Origin: Megaera sp965229545
GTDB lineage: Bacteria > Pseudomonadota > Alphaproteobacteria > Rickettsiales > Rickettsiaceae
NCBI GenBank assembly: GCA_965229545.1
Contig: OZ245887.1
Location: forward strand, 868,001-932,000
Length of the DNA: 64,000 nt
Direction: 5' to 3'
The notes below the pieces were generated by a model. The model was not told the origin of the DNA, made no database searches, and saw only the letters and a list, made by a program, of their open reading frames with translations. Positions 19,664 to 28,681 of this stretch are shown piece after piece. The position numbers and the translations under genes are program-made. Each line of letters starts with the position of its first letter. Within the stretch, counting starts at the first letter, position 1.

Positions 19664-20842
19664 CTAGCTTTTTTTCATTTCAAGCTCGCTATAAAGCCTC
19701 TGCCATGAAGCTTCGATTTTCTTTACTTCCTTATTTATAATATTCACAATATTTTCGGAAGGGTTTTCAAAATTCTTTAACTGCTGATTTAATTGCTGAG
19801 CAATACTAGTCAAATTATCCTGCATTTTAACTAAAGAATTAACAAACTTCTTTCCTAAATTACTTTTTTCTATTTCGCTAAGTCTGTTTTGAATACTTAA
19901 AGCAAGTTCAGTTATTTTATTATTCATTGACTCAAGTTGTGCTTTTCGTAAATTTATATACTGCTGCATAGTCTGGGAAGCTTTTGCTTCGACTCTAACT
20001 TTTGCAGTCCTTTTTAAATCCCACGCTAAACCGAACATACTCATCAGATATATTATCCATTTGTGTACATCAAACTGATACCACTTAGCCCCATTTCTGT
20101 AATCTGAAGGAAAAGCATGATGGTAATTATGCCAATTTTCTCCTAATAAAAGCAGGGCAAGCCACCATATATCACCTGCAGTACCTTGAACATATTTTTG
20201 TGTTCCGGCAAAGTGACAAAGGGAGTTGACAAAAAACGTTACTTGTTGTTGCACAGCACGTCCAAGACAAATAAATATGAAACCTGCATATGCAGCCAGT
20301 ATAGTATGACCACAAATAAATCCAACCAAAGCTGGAACAAGTGTGTTCATGAGTAAAGCTATCATCCAATAATGCTTTAACTGCCACCTAAGTAGTTTAT
20401 TTCTACCCAGCTTTACCATAGTAATTTTGTCAATAGACTTGTAACTTCCCTCTCCTTCAAGCATCCAGCCCATATGTGACCACCAGAAAGATTTTATCCT
20501 GCTTTTGTATTTTACACTAGAATGAGGATCAAGCTCAGTATCAGTATGGGTATGATGTTTAAAATGATTAGAAGCCCAAGATAGTGCCGGTCCCTGCAAT
20601 GTACCAGCTGACAAGAGAATAAGAATAAATTCTACGTATTTATTTATTTTGTAGGAATCATGCGACCATAACCTATGCAACCCAACACCGACAGTAATGC
20701 TACATATATAGTAGCCCCCAAGAAACAGCAACCCTTCAAACCACCCTACTTGATAATCAAGTGTATAATTTACAACAAGTGTAATAATAAAAATTGGATA
20801 AATAATAAGAGCAAAAACTGCAGGCAGATTATACTTCGACAT
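19664..20842 (-). CDS. Acyl-CoA / fatty acid delta-9 desaturase with coiled-coil tail
   Basis: This 392-residue integral membrane di-iron desaturase has the three histidine boxes HRLWSH (about 57-62), HFKHH (about 93-97) and HNYHH (about 234-238), between hydrophobic pairs. It inserts a double bond into saturated acyl chains and so tunes membrane fluidity. The last ~105 residues (from about 285) are polar and rich in Lys, Gln, Asn and Ser with heptad-like spacing, suggesting a coiled coil. Many bacterial desaturases end soon after the third box. The gene is separated from tRNA-Gly by about 40 bp. Confidence 0.9.
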   Translation of the reverse strand: MSKYNLPAVFALIIYPIFIITLVVNYTLDYQVGWFEGLLFLGGYYICSITVGVGLHRLWSHDSYKINKYVEFILILLSAGTLQGPALSWASNHFKHHTHTDTELDPHSSVKYKSRIKSFWWSHMGWMLEGEGSYKSIDKITMVKLGRNKLLRWQLKHYWMIALLMNTLVPALVGFICGHTILAAYAGFIFICLGRAVQQQVTFFVNSLCHFAGTQKYVQGTAGDIWWLALLLLGENWHNYHHAFPSDYRNGAKWYQFDVHKWIIYLMSMFGLAWDLKRTAKVRVEAKASQTMQQYINLRKAQLESMNNKITELALSIQNRLSEIEKSNLGKKFVNSLVKMQDNLTSIAQQLNQQLKNFENPSENIVNIINKEVKKIEASWQRLYSELEMKKS

Positions 20843-20884
20843 GATAAAAACCTCTTAAAGTTTTAACAAATAATAAAGAGCCAG

Positions 20885-20959
20885 TGGAGCGGGTGAAGGG
20901 ATTCGAACCCTCGACTTCGACCTTGGCAAGGTAGCGCTCTACCCCTGAGCTACACCCGC
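20885..20959 (-). tRNA. tRNA-Gly (GCC)
   Basis: The minus strand folds as a cloverleaf. The acceptor stem is GCGGGTG/CACCCGC, the D arm GCTCAGGGGTAGAGC, the anticodon loop TTGCCAA with anticodon GCC, and the T arm GAGGGTTCGAATCCCTT. The discriminator base is T, and the CCA end is encoded (20887-20885). Confidence 0.96.
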
Positions 20960-21109
20960 TCATTATACACCTTAATAACCCATAAAAACAATCTAAAAAT
21001 ACAAAACTTGCCTAGATTGTTATATTTTTCTGTATTAGTTGCTAAATGTATAAATAGTAAAATACAAAATAGGTAAGAAATATCAAGCACAAAATGACTA
21101 ATTACGAAA

Positions 21110-21819
21110 TTATTTTGTTTTTACATTTCTTATCCAATTAGCCCGCCGTAAAAGTGGAAAATAAAGATCTTCTTCCATAGGGATTACTACTCTCTGCTCT
21201 TCTTCTAAAGTTGGGACTCTATTAAGGAAAGAAATTTTTGGGGCGGCTTTAATAATAGCTAAAGGCGTCTGTTCATTACCTTCTCCCATAACAAAAACTG
21301 CGGAAGTAGCTAGAGAATCAAGAATATTAACCTGCGTAACTCGGAGCGGTTGCCCGCATAAATCAGGTTTATTTATATAAGAATAAAGAGGCTCAAACCC
21401 ACACCACCCAAGCGCAATACTGGTTACACCACGCCTCATTATAGTGGTATGGCTATCAGTAATTACAACACCAAGCCTTTGTATATCATGTTGCTTTTTC
21501 AAATATTTCCAAATCCAGGCAGCCGTACCCTGTATATCTTCATGGTATAAAACATAATATCCATCAACATTAGATTCGTCTATACCGGCAGAAGGGATAA
21601 GCACTCCTTCTTTAATAGTTAAATATAAATCATAAGGATTTCTCTCCGTTTCTAATATTAGATCGGCCTCTTGCTGCACAAGCAAACGCTTAGCTATGAA
21701 TTCTTTCGAAACCAGCCGCCTTTGAATGATACTAATAATTTTTGAAGTAATAACTATTATATCTTCATCGCGTACGGTTTTTATATACCGATCTAAAATC
21801 CCCGCCAGAGAATCACTTA
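21110..21819 (-). pseudogene. CofE-like (F420-0:glutamate ligase family) protein, 5' end cut off by IS630
   Basis: The retained 235 codons begin SDSLAGILDRYIK and include the family segments IIVITSKIISI, LILETERNPYDLYLTIKEG, GIDESNVDGYYVLY, VVITDSHTTIMRRGV and ALGWCGFEPLY. Similar proteins occur in bacteria that do not make coenzyme F420, so the substrate is unknown. IS630 copy 3 inserted at the TA at 21818. The lost start region appears on the far side (about 22954-23000, minus strand), where VTITFRS then KIIFYI joins in frame across the empty site but with a TAA between them. A long frame that starts on the antisense strand inside the IS is a chimera. Confidence 0.7.
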
Positions 21820-22953
21820 TTACTCCGGCCTTTAAATATTGAACTAACATTAGAGAAATGATATAATGATATTGTATCAAGAGTAATAACAAAATGTCTA
21901 ATAAAAAATTATCACCAAGCGATCTCAAGATATTAAGAAAGAAAGCAGTGGAAGCAATAGTTATACATGGAATAAGCAAGAAACAAGCATCTATTACCTT
22001 TGGGTTTTCTAGGAGTTCTATATGGAAATATCTTAAAGAGTACAAAATTTATAAGGAAGAAAGCTTTCGCTATAAGAAGCGAGGAGTAAAGGTAGGAACA
22101 GGATCTAAAATCAGTAAAAATCAAGAAGAGGAATTAAAATCTAAAATTTTATCACATACACCTGATGAATTGGGAATGGGTTATACGTTATGGAATAGTA
22201 AAGTGGTACAAGAATATATAGAATCCAATTACCTTTATCAGTATAACAGGCGTTCTATAAGAAAAATTATGAATAGATTGGGTTTTACGTCTCAAAAACC
22301 AATTAAATCAGGCTATCAACGTAATCCAGAGAAGATAAAAGAATGGTTAACAGTCACATATCCAGAAATCAAGTCTCGTGCAATGAAAGAAAGTGCTAGA
22401 ATTTATTGGGGAGATGAAATGGGGATACAATCAACAGATAATCGAGGTAAAACATATGGTCTTAAAGGCAAGACCCCAGCAATCAAGAGAAGTGGCTCAA
22501 GATTTAAATGTAATATGCTAACTGCTATTAGTCCGCAAGGGTTTATGAACTGGATGGTATTTGAAGATAATTTTACCAGCAAAAAGTGTATTGAATTTTT
22601 AGGTAGACTGATCAGACAAATTAAGCAGCAAATATTTTTGATATTAGATAATCATAGAGTGCATCACAGTAAAAAGGTAAAAGCTTATGTAGAAAAACAT
22701 AAGGACAAGCTAGAATTGTTTTATTTACCATCATATTGTCCTGATATGAATCCACAAGAACTTGTAAACCAAGATGTCAAAGCTAACTCCAATAATTTTC
22801 GAGTACTAAAATCAGTAAAAGATTTAACAATTAATGTACGGTCCTATTTAACACAAATTCAGTTTAATGGTATAAAAATTCAAAATTATTTTAAAAAGAA
22901 AGAAATAGCTTATGCTACTATATAATGTTCAATATTTAAAGGCCAGAGTAATA
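21818..22953 (+). mobile_element. IS630-family element, copy 3
   Basis: This 1136-bp element is flanked by TA on both sides and has the same inverted ends. It is inserted near codon 10-15 of the CofE-like gene, in the opposite direction to that gene. It ends 150 bp before radC. Confidence 0.94.
21894..22925 (+). CDS. IS630-family transposase (copy 3)
   Basis: This is an intact 343-residue transposase. Differences from the other copies include GMGYTLW for GMDYTLW, KSGYQRN for KSAYQRN, LTAISPQ for LAAISPQ, and VEKHKDK for VERHKDK. The catalytic Asp, Asp and Glu positions are unchanged. The promoter within the left end is intact. Confidence 0.94.
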   Translation: MSNKKLSPSDLKILRKKAVEAIVIHGISKKQASITFGFSRSSIWKYLKEYKIYKEESFRYKKRGVKVGTGSKISKNQEEELKSKILSHTPDELGMGYTLWNSKVVQEYIESNYLYQYNRRSIRKIMNRLGFTSQKPIKSGYQRNPEKIKEWLTVTYPEIKSRAMKESARIYWGDEMGIQSTDNRGKTYGLKGKTPAIKRSGSRFKCNMLTAISPQGFMNWMVFEDNFTSKKCIEFLGRLIRQIKQQIFLILDNHRVHHSKKVKAYVEKHKDKLELFYLPSYCPDMNPQELVNQDVKANSNNFRVLKSVKDLTINVRSYLTQIQFNGIKIQNYFKKKEIAYATI

Positions 22954-23103
22954 TATAAAAAATAATTTTTTAGGATCTAAAGGTTATTGTAACTGAATTT
23001 CTACGGTTTTTTCTACTCCCCGATCGCCATTAATGTAAAAATGCTTTTAACACTAGCTGATGGCGGTCATCCTTTATGGTAGTTTTTATTTAAGGAATAT
23101 AAA

Positions 23104-23742
23104 ATGGGTTTAGAAAGTAGTGCTATAAAGGATTTAGAGCAAAGGGTTAGAGAAGAAGAATTGCTTACCAAATTATTTGCTTTTTGCTGCAAAGAGGTAG
23201 GAGAAGCAAATATAGCCGCAAAAAAATTCCTGCACAGATTTGGAGATTTAAGAGAGATATTTTATACCGACAAATATAAATTATCAATTATGCCTCCTGA
23301 GGAAAAAGAAGTACTAGAGATTTTAGAACTATTAAAACAATTGATTAGTGATATCTTACGCTCTCGAATAAAAAATACAAATGTAATTAGTAATCGAAGG
23401 GAGCTTTTAGATTATTTGAAGTTTACAATGGGTAGTTTAGATGTGGAGCAATGTAGAATGTTGCTGTTGAATACAAAAAACGTTGTTTTGGCAGATGAAG
23501 TTATTTCTGAAGGTAATTTAGATGTTGCTCCGTTATATTTACGGGAAATAGTTAAAAAAGTTTTATTTTACGGGGCAGACGCTATTATTGTGGTACACAA
23601 TCACCCTAGTGGTAGCCCCGTGCCGTCAGAGAATGATTGGATAATTACTGATAAAATAATTAAGGCATGTAAGGTTTTTGATATATCAGTGCATGACCAT
23701 ATAATAGTAACTAAAGACAGCCATTTCAGTATTTTAGCTTGA
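23104..23742 (+). CDS. radC: RadC-family JAB-domain protein
   Basis: This 212-residue protein has an N-terminal helix-hairpin-helix-like part (FLHRFGDLREI) and a C-terminal MPN/JAB domain with the metal-site motif VVHNHPSGSPVPSENDW (about 178-194), ending VHDHIIV. The family was once linked to DNA repair, but its biochemical activity is still unclear. The ATG at 23104 is preceded by AAGGAATATAAA. The upstream 150 bp hold the 5' remnant of the CofE-like gene and an imperfect inverted repeat (GATCGCCAT with ATGGCGGTC). Confidence 0.93.
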   Translation: MGLESSAIKDLEQRVREEELLTKLFAFCCKEVGEANIAAKKFLHRFGDLREIFYTDKYKLSIMPPEEKEVLEILELLKQLISDILRSRIKNTNVISNRRELLDYLKFTMGSLDVEQCRMLLLNTKNVVLADEVISEGNLDVAPLYLREIVKKVLFYGADAIIVVHNHPSGSPVPSENDWIITDKIIKACKVFDISVHDHIIVTKDSHFSILA

Positions 23743-23882
23743 TGTTTGCTTTATCACAAGATATTTTAGTCTTCAGATAGTTCAGTTCTGATAGTTACCG
23801 AAGTAGATTTTATACCCTACTAAAATAGTGCCAGACTGCAGATTGGATAAATTCTTAACTTAGGAAAAAAATTTACTCAGGC

Positions 23883-25268
23883 ATGACCGTAATTACAAGA
23901 TTTGCGCCTTCTCCCACAGGGTTTCTACACATTGGATCAGCTAGAACTGCTTTGTTTAATTATCTATTTGCCAGAAAAAATAATGGCAAATTCCTGCTTA
24001 GAATTGAAGATACAGATAAAGAAAGGTCAACACAAGAAGCAACCCGTGCTATTCTTGATTCTCTGAAATGGTTAGGTTTAGATTATGATGATGAGGTAGT
24101 ATACCAATCAGCAAGAGAGGCAAGGCATCAGGAAGTAGCTTACAGTTTAGTTAAAGCTGGAAAAGCTTATTTTTGTTTCTCATCTCAGGAAGAAATAGCA
24201 GCTTTGCGGGCAGAAGCTATGGCTAAAAAACAACATTTCATTTTTAATAGCCCATGGAGGGATGCGGATAGTAATAAATACCCAACAGATATAAAACCTG
24301 TAGTGCGGTTAAAAGCTCCCAGGGAAGGTATGACCATAGCTAAGGATCTTCTGCAAGGTGAAGTAATAGTCCAGAATTGCCAGCTAGATGATATGGTAAT
24401 GCTGCGTAACGACGGTAGTCCGACCTATGTGTTAGCAGTGGTAGTTGACGATCATGACATGGGTATTACTCATATTATTAGAGGTGATGATCACCTGAGC
24501 AATGCTCATCGGCAGCAAATTTTATATGAAGCTCTTGGATATAAAGTACCGCCTATGGTTCATATTCCTTTGATTCATGGACCAGACGGTACAAAATTAT
24601 CGAAAAGGCATGGAGCCCTCGGTACGGAAAGTTATAAGGAAATGGGTTATTTACCAGAGGCTTTATGTAATTATTTGTTGAGGCTTGGCTGGAGTCATGG
24701 GGATGATGAAATAATTTCAAGAGATCAGGCAATAAAGTGGTTTAGTATTGATGGGCTAGGCAAATCAGCTGCTAGGCTTGATTTTAATAAAATGAAAAGT
24801 TTAAATGCTCATTACCTAAGGCAAAAAAACGATTTAGAACTTGCTGAAATAATAATAAATATGATTGAAGAAGATCATGTAATATCAAATGTTTCAAAAG
24901 GTAATATTTTAAAAGCTATGGCTAGTTTAAAACCGAGAGCTGAACTTCTGATTGATCTTAAGCAAATGGCTCTGATATATGTAGTAGATTTTCCGCTTTA
25001 TATTACTGAGGAAGCAAAACAAATAATTCTAAATACTGATGATAACCTTTTGAAGCAAGTTAGGAAAACCCTGACCGATCTTGAAAAATTTTCTAAAGAG
25101 GTGATTCAACAAAAATTAAAAGAGCTTGCAGAATTATCTAATATGAAGCTTGGGGAATTAATGTATTTTATCCGAGCTTTTATAGCTGGAGACGTTAAAT
25201 CACCGAGTGTATTCGAAATAATTGAAATTTTAGGATTAGAACATTCGCTTAATAGGTTAAAAAAATAA
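23883..25268 (+). CDS. gltX: Glutamyl-tRNA synthetase
   Basis: This 461-residue class I aminoacyl-tRNA synthetase charges tRNA-Glu (see 45242). The HIGH motif is in FAPSPTGFLHIGSARTALF (residues about 7-25), and the KMSKS equivalent is KLSKRHG (about 239-245). The length is typical. Rickettsiae usually carry two GltX paralogues, one of which charges tRNA-Gln for later amidation, and the sequence alone does not tell me which one this is. holB follows after 19 bases. Confidence 0.96.
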   Translation: MTVITRFAPSPTGFLHIGSARTALFNYLFARKNNGKFLLRIEDTDKERSTQEATRAILDSLKWLGLDYDDEVVYQSAREARHQEVAYSLVKAGKAYFCFSSQEEIAALRAEAMAKKQHFIFNSPWRDADSNKYPTDIKPVVRLKAPREGMTIAKDLLQGEVIVQNCQLDDMVMLRNDGSPTYVLAVVVDDHDMGITHIIRGDDHLSNAHRQQILYEALGYKVPPMVHIPLIHGPDGTKLSKRHGALGTESYKEMGYLPEALCNYLLRLGWSHGDDEIISRDQAIKWFSIDGLGKSAARLDFNKMKSLNAHYLRQKNDLELAEIIINMIEEDHVISNVSKGNILKAMASLKPRAELLIDLKQMALIYVVDFPLYITEEAKQIILNTDDNLLKQVRKTLTDLEKFSKEVIQQKLKELAELSNMKLGELMYFIRAFIAGDVKSPSVFEIIEILGLEHSLNRLKK

Positions 25269-25287
25269 CCACACATAATTTATAAGT

Positions 25288-26088
25288 ATGATCAAGGAAT
25301 ATCTGACTCAAGCTCTAGACCTTAATAAGCTATATAATGTTTACCTCGTAGGTGTAGATGATGTGGAAGCTGCAAGGAAGGAAATTATAGAATTTATTGG
25401 TAAAGCTTTTTATCAGCAGCAGAATGCTTTAAGCCATCCCGACTTTATGCTTGTGGAAAAATCTGGGAATAATGTAAAAAACATTGCGATGCAGCAAATT
25501 AGGGAATTACAGAATTTTCTGAATAAAACTTCAATTATTTTTGGTTACAAAACTGCTATTATCTGCAGTGCAGATCAAATGAATCTAAATGCAGCGAATT
25601 CCTGTTTAAAGTTACTTGAAGATACTCCTAAGAACACTTATATTTTCCTTATAACAACTAATGCCGCTGCGATTTTACCGACTATTCGTTCAAGATGTAG
25701 AAAAATTACTTATAATTATAATTCTGCTATCCTTAGTAGTTGTGTAAGTAAACAAGTGGATGATTATTTTGTAAGACCGTTTCTTAAAACGACTAAAATT
25801 GACGAGCATTTATCTTATATTAAAGATTTTAGTACAAAAGATAGGGAATTATGGGTAGACTTTGCAAGTAATGCTCAAAATTTAATTGCAAGGGTTTGTA
25901 AAAAACTATCCGGCTATGATGTTGTCTTCTCCCCTTTAGAAAAGAAATTTTTAGATCAAATAATGCCTGTATCGATTAATTATCTTACTAGACGATATGA
26001 TAAACTGGTAAAATTAACTGACGATACGATTAATTTTGATCTGGAGCTAAGGGCAAGTTATATTTTACTAATAAATATAGTAAAATGA
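25288..26088 (+). CDS. holB: DNA polymerase III subunit delta'
   Basis: This 266-residue protein is part of the clamp loader that places the beta clamp on DNA. The central region has QMNLNAANSCLKLLEDTPKN, then FLITTNAAAILPTIRSRCRK, the sensor and SRC motifs of clamp-loader AAA proteins. No proper Walker A is visible at the N-terminus (LVGVDDVEAARKEI), which fits delta', a non-ATPase subunit. The zinc-finger cysteines found in other delta' proteins are not obvious. It is 19 bases behind gltX and probably co-transcribed. Confidence 0.87.
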   Translation: MIKEYLTQALDLNKLYNVYLVGVDDVEAARKEIIEFIGKAFYQQQNALSHPDFMLVEKSGNNVKNIAMQQIRELQNFLNKTSIIFGYKTAIICSADQMNLNAANSCLKLLEDTPKNTYIFLITTNAAAILPTIRSRCRKITYNYNSAILSSCVSKQVDDYFVRPFLKTTKIDEHLSYIKDFSTKDRELWVDFASNAQNLIARVCKKLSGYDVVFSPLEKKFLDQIMPVSINYLTRRYDKLVKLTDDTINFDLELRASYILLINIVK

Positions 26089-26220
26089 AATCAATCGGTT
26101 TTATATAAAATTAATTGCAATATAAAATAGTGTTTTGTAAATTATATGGTGCATGGGTTATATAATTGCAATTCGTGGTAAGCAAAAGCTTTTCTAAAAA
26201 TTAAATTTTTTGAGGAAAAT

Positions 26221-27006
26221 ATGGCAGAATTAAGGTTACCACCCAATTCCAGAATCTCTAAAGGGAAAGTCTATAGAGCTCAAGAAAGCGTGGAATCTCC
26301 TAAAAAAATAATGGTATACCGTTATAACCCTGATTCTGAAGAAAATCCAAGGATAGATAGATTTTACATAGATTTAAATAAATGTGGGCCCATGGTCCTG
26401 GATGCTTTAATTAAAATTAAAAACGATCTTGATTCTACACTTACTTTTAGGAGATCTTGTCGTGAGGGAATTTGCGGTAGCTGTGCGATGAATATAGATG
26501 GCACTAATACTCTTGCTTGTACTAAGGCTATAGACGAAATTTCAGGGGACATTAAAATATATCCTCTCCCCCATATGAGTGTAATTAAAGATTTGGTCCC
26601 TGATTTGACCCATTTTTATGCTCAGTATGCTTCTGGAGAACCATGGCTTAAAAGTGATACCCCAGTAGAACAAGGCCGTGAACGTTTGCAATCTGTAGAA
26701 GATCGAGAAAAATTGGATGGATTATACGAGTGTATATTATGTGCTTGTTGTTCTACCTCTTGCCCAAGTTATTGGTGGAACGGTGAGAAATACCTTGGCC
26801 CTGCCATATTGCTCCAGGCTTATAGATGGCTAGCTGATTCAAGGGATGAAGCAAGCGGTGAAAGGCTTGATGCTTTAGAAGATCCTTTCAAGCTTTATAG
26901 ATGCCATACAATCATGAATTGTACAAAAACCTGTCCAAAAGGTTTAAATCCTGCTAAGGCTATTGCTGAAATTAAGAAAAAGATGCTTGAAAGGCAAGGT
27001 TTATAA
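26221..27006 (+). CDS. sdhB: Succinate dehydrogenase iron-sulfur subunit
   Basis: This 261-residue subunit carries electrons from SdhA to quinone. The [2Fe-2S] ligands are in SCREGICGSCAMNIDG with a later LAC. The [4Fe-4S] and [3Fe-4S] ligands are in CILCACCSTSCPSYW and CHTIMNCTKTCPKGLNP. The ribosome site GAGGAAAAT precedes ATG. sdhC, sdhD and sdhA are not adjacent, an arrangement known in Rickettsia. The N-terminus (MAELRLPPNSRISKGK) is typical of alphaproteobacteria. Confidence 0.97.
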   Translation: MAELRLPPNSRISKGKVYRAQESVESPKKIMVYRYNPDSEENPRIDRFYIDLNKCGPMVLDALIKIKNDLDSTLTFRRSCREGICGSCAMNIDGTNTLACTKAIDEISGDIKIYPLPHMSVIKDLVPDLTHFYAQYASGEPWLKSDTPVEQGRERLQSVEDREKLDGLYECILCACCSTSCPSYWWNGEKYLGPAILLQAYRWLADSRDEASGERLDALEDPFKLYRCHTIMNCTKTCPKGLNPAKAIAEIKKKMLERQGL

Positions 27007-27025
27007 TTTTACTACTGGAATCTGT

Positions 27026-27331
27026 ATGAGTTTTAAAAAGAATTTTACATATACTTTTTTAATTATTTTATATCAGTTACCTGTATATAGTGCTTTTGCT
27101 TATACTACTGATCGTAGTTTAATTAGTTATTTTAGTAATAATATCCTTTGGCGGCTGTTATTACATGGTGGTTATTATAGCTTAGGTGCTATAACAGTAT
27201 GTGCTTTATTAGCTTTATTCTTTAAATCTTTTAGGGTGTATATTGCTAGTTTATGCATGGCTATTTTTGCAATATACTTATTGATATTAATATACGAAGT
27301 AGCCGAAGACCTTTCCTGGTTACCTGAGTAA
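27026..27331 (+). CDS. Small membrane protein of unknown function
   Basis: This predicted protein of 101 residues starts at the ATG at 27026 (MSFKKNFTYTFL). The longer frame to 26963 would overlap the sdhB 3' end. It has a first hydrophobic segment with a possible signal cleavage after SAFAYT, then two more hydrophobic segments (about 47-67 and 72-93), ending in an acidic tail EVAEDLSWLPE. I do not recognise the family. It sits 19 bases after sdhB, and its stop abuts the tilS start, so the three may form an operon. The tight spacing and clean frame support a real gene. Confidence 0.7.
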   Translation: MSFKKNFTYTFLIILYQLPVYSAFAYTTDRSLISYFSNNILWRLLLHGGYYSLGAITVCALLALFFKSFRVYIASLCMAIFAIYLLILIYEVAEDLSWLPE

Positions 27332-28672
27332 GTGAGAGTGACCAGAACTTTCACCCCCGTTGTTTTACAAAAAAAATTTACCTTAAATATGAATAATATT
27401 TTAGGGGTAAATAGGATTAGCAGTTTAGCAGTTGCAGTTTCCGGAGGGGCTGATTCAACTGCTTTGTTGTATTTAATAGTAGAATGTTTAGAAATGAGGA
27501 ATAGTAGTGTTACCGTGTTTACTGTTGACCATAATTTGCGGCCAGAATCAAAACTAGAAATTGCCTATATTGAAAAATTAGCAAACAGATTTAAATTTGA
27601 TTTTGTACCTTTATCGTGGAATCCAGATGATAAAATAACGGCGATACAAGAGAGAGCAAGGAAAGCACGTTACGATTTAATGACCGAAAATTGTAAAAAG
27701 CTTGGAATTCCTTTATTGCTTACGGCCCATCATTTTGATGATATGCTAGAGACTTATTTAATAAGAAAATCCAAAAAAGCTAGTCTTCTTACTCATTTAC
27801 CTAATATTACTTATTTTTGGGATAATATATGGATAGTTCGCCCTTTATTTGATATAGAAAAGAAAGAGCTTATAGAGTATTTAATTAAAAATAACATTAC
27901 CTGGTTTGAAGATCAATCCAATCAGTCTGATAAATACGAAAGAAATAGAATAAGAAAGAAACTTTTAACTCTTGCTAAAGCAGAAAAGGCAAGCTTGTTA
28001 TCTGACTATAATTCCTCTATTAAAAAAGCTAAATTCCTAAATCAAACATTAATACGATCTCTTGCGGAAGTAGTATCAATATATAATTACGGCTTTGCAA
28101 AGATTAATATTGTTAAGTTTAATCACTTAGAAGCTGAAATAAAAATCCATATAATTAATTATGTTTTAACAATAATTAGCGGTAAAACTATTATCCCTCG
28201 ATATAGAAACGTAATTAATATATTATCTTTGTTGTCATTTGAAAAGTTTGTAACTTCTACTTTGAATCATTGTAAATTAATTGTCAAAAATGAGGAAATG
28301 ATAATTTATAAAGAAAAAGCATTTGTTGGAAATAGCTACTGCAAGGTGCGAGATTATAGGGTTAAATTTCCTTATTATGTATATTATTGGGATAATAGAT
28401 TTGAAATTATTATTGATAAACCAGGTTATACTATTTCAAATCTAAAAATGGAAGAGTATATAACGCTAAAGGATCATTTAAATTTGGAAAATTTAGCTAA
28501 AGATAGTGATAATAACCATAAATCTATATTATTTACCCTGCCAGTAATTAAAAATCTTGAAAAAGTGGTGGCTATTCCCCATGTATCCTATTATGATAGT
28601 GAGGTATTAAGTGGTGCTATAAAAGTGATTTTTAAACCTAACTTTACTTCACGTTTTACTCATTTTTTCTAG
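27332..28672 (+). CDS. tilS: tRNA(Ile)-lysidine synthase
   Basis: This 446-residue enzyme converts C34 of the CAU anticodon of a minor tRNA-Ile to lysidine. The N-type ATP-pyrophosphatase P-loop SGGADST lies near residue 38, and LTAHHFDDMLETYLIR and RNRIRKK match the family. The start is probably GTG at 27332, directly after the preceding stop, or GTG at 27338. The C-terminal half is divergent and AT-rich, as is usual in rickettsiae. ftsH follows after nine bases, a linkage seen widely. Confidence 0.93.
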   Translation: MRVTRTFTPVVLQKKFTLNMNNILGVNRISSLAVAVSGGADSTALLYLIVECLEMRNSSVTVFTVDHNLRPESKLEIAYIEKLANRFKFDFVPLSWNPDDKITAIQERARKARYDLMTENCKKLGIPLLLTAHHFDDMLETYLIRKSKKASLLTHLPNITYFWDNIWIVRPLFDIEKKELIEYLIKNNITWFEDQSNQSDKYERNRIRKKLLTLAKAEKASLLSDYNSSIKKAKFLNQTLIRSLAEVVSIYNYGFAKINIVKFNHLEAEIKIHIINYVLTIISGKTIIPRYRNVINILSLLSFEKFVTSTLNHCKLIVKNEEMIIYKEKAFVGNSYCKVRDYRVKFPYYVYYWDNRFEIIIDKPGYTISNLKMEEYITLKDHLNLENLAKDSDNNHKSILFTLPVIKNLEKVVAIPHVSYYDSEVLSGAIKVIFKPNFTSRFTHFF

Positions 28673-28681
28673 GGATTTTTA

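Noticed and set aside
20944..20990. TATAAT just before tRNA-Gly as its promoter
   Set aside because: The box ends one or two bases before the mature tRNA, too close for a start site upstream of it.
21110..22045. A single 311-codon protein across the CofE-like gene and IS630
   Set aside because: Its first 76 codons are antisense IS sequence, so the native gene is the truncated part only. It is kept as a finding but not as a gene.
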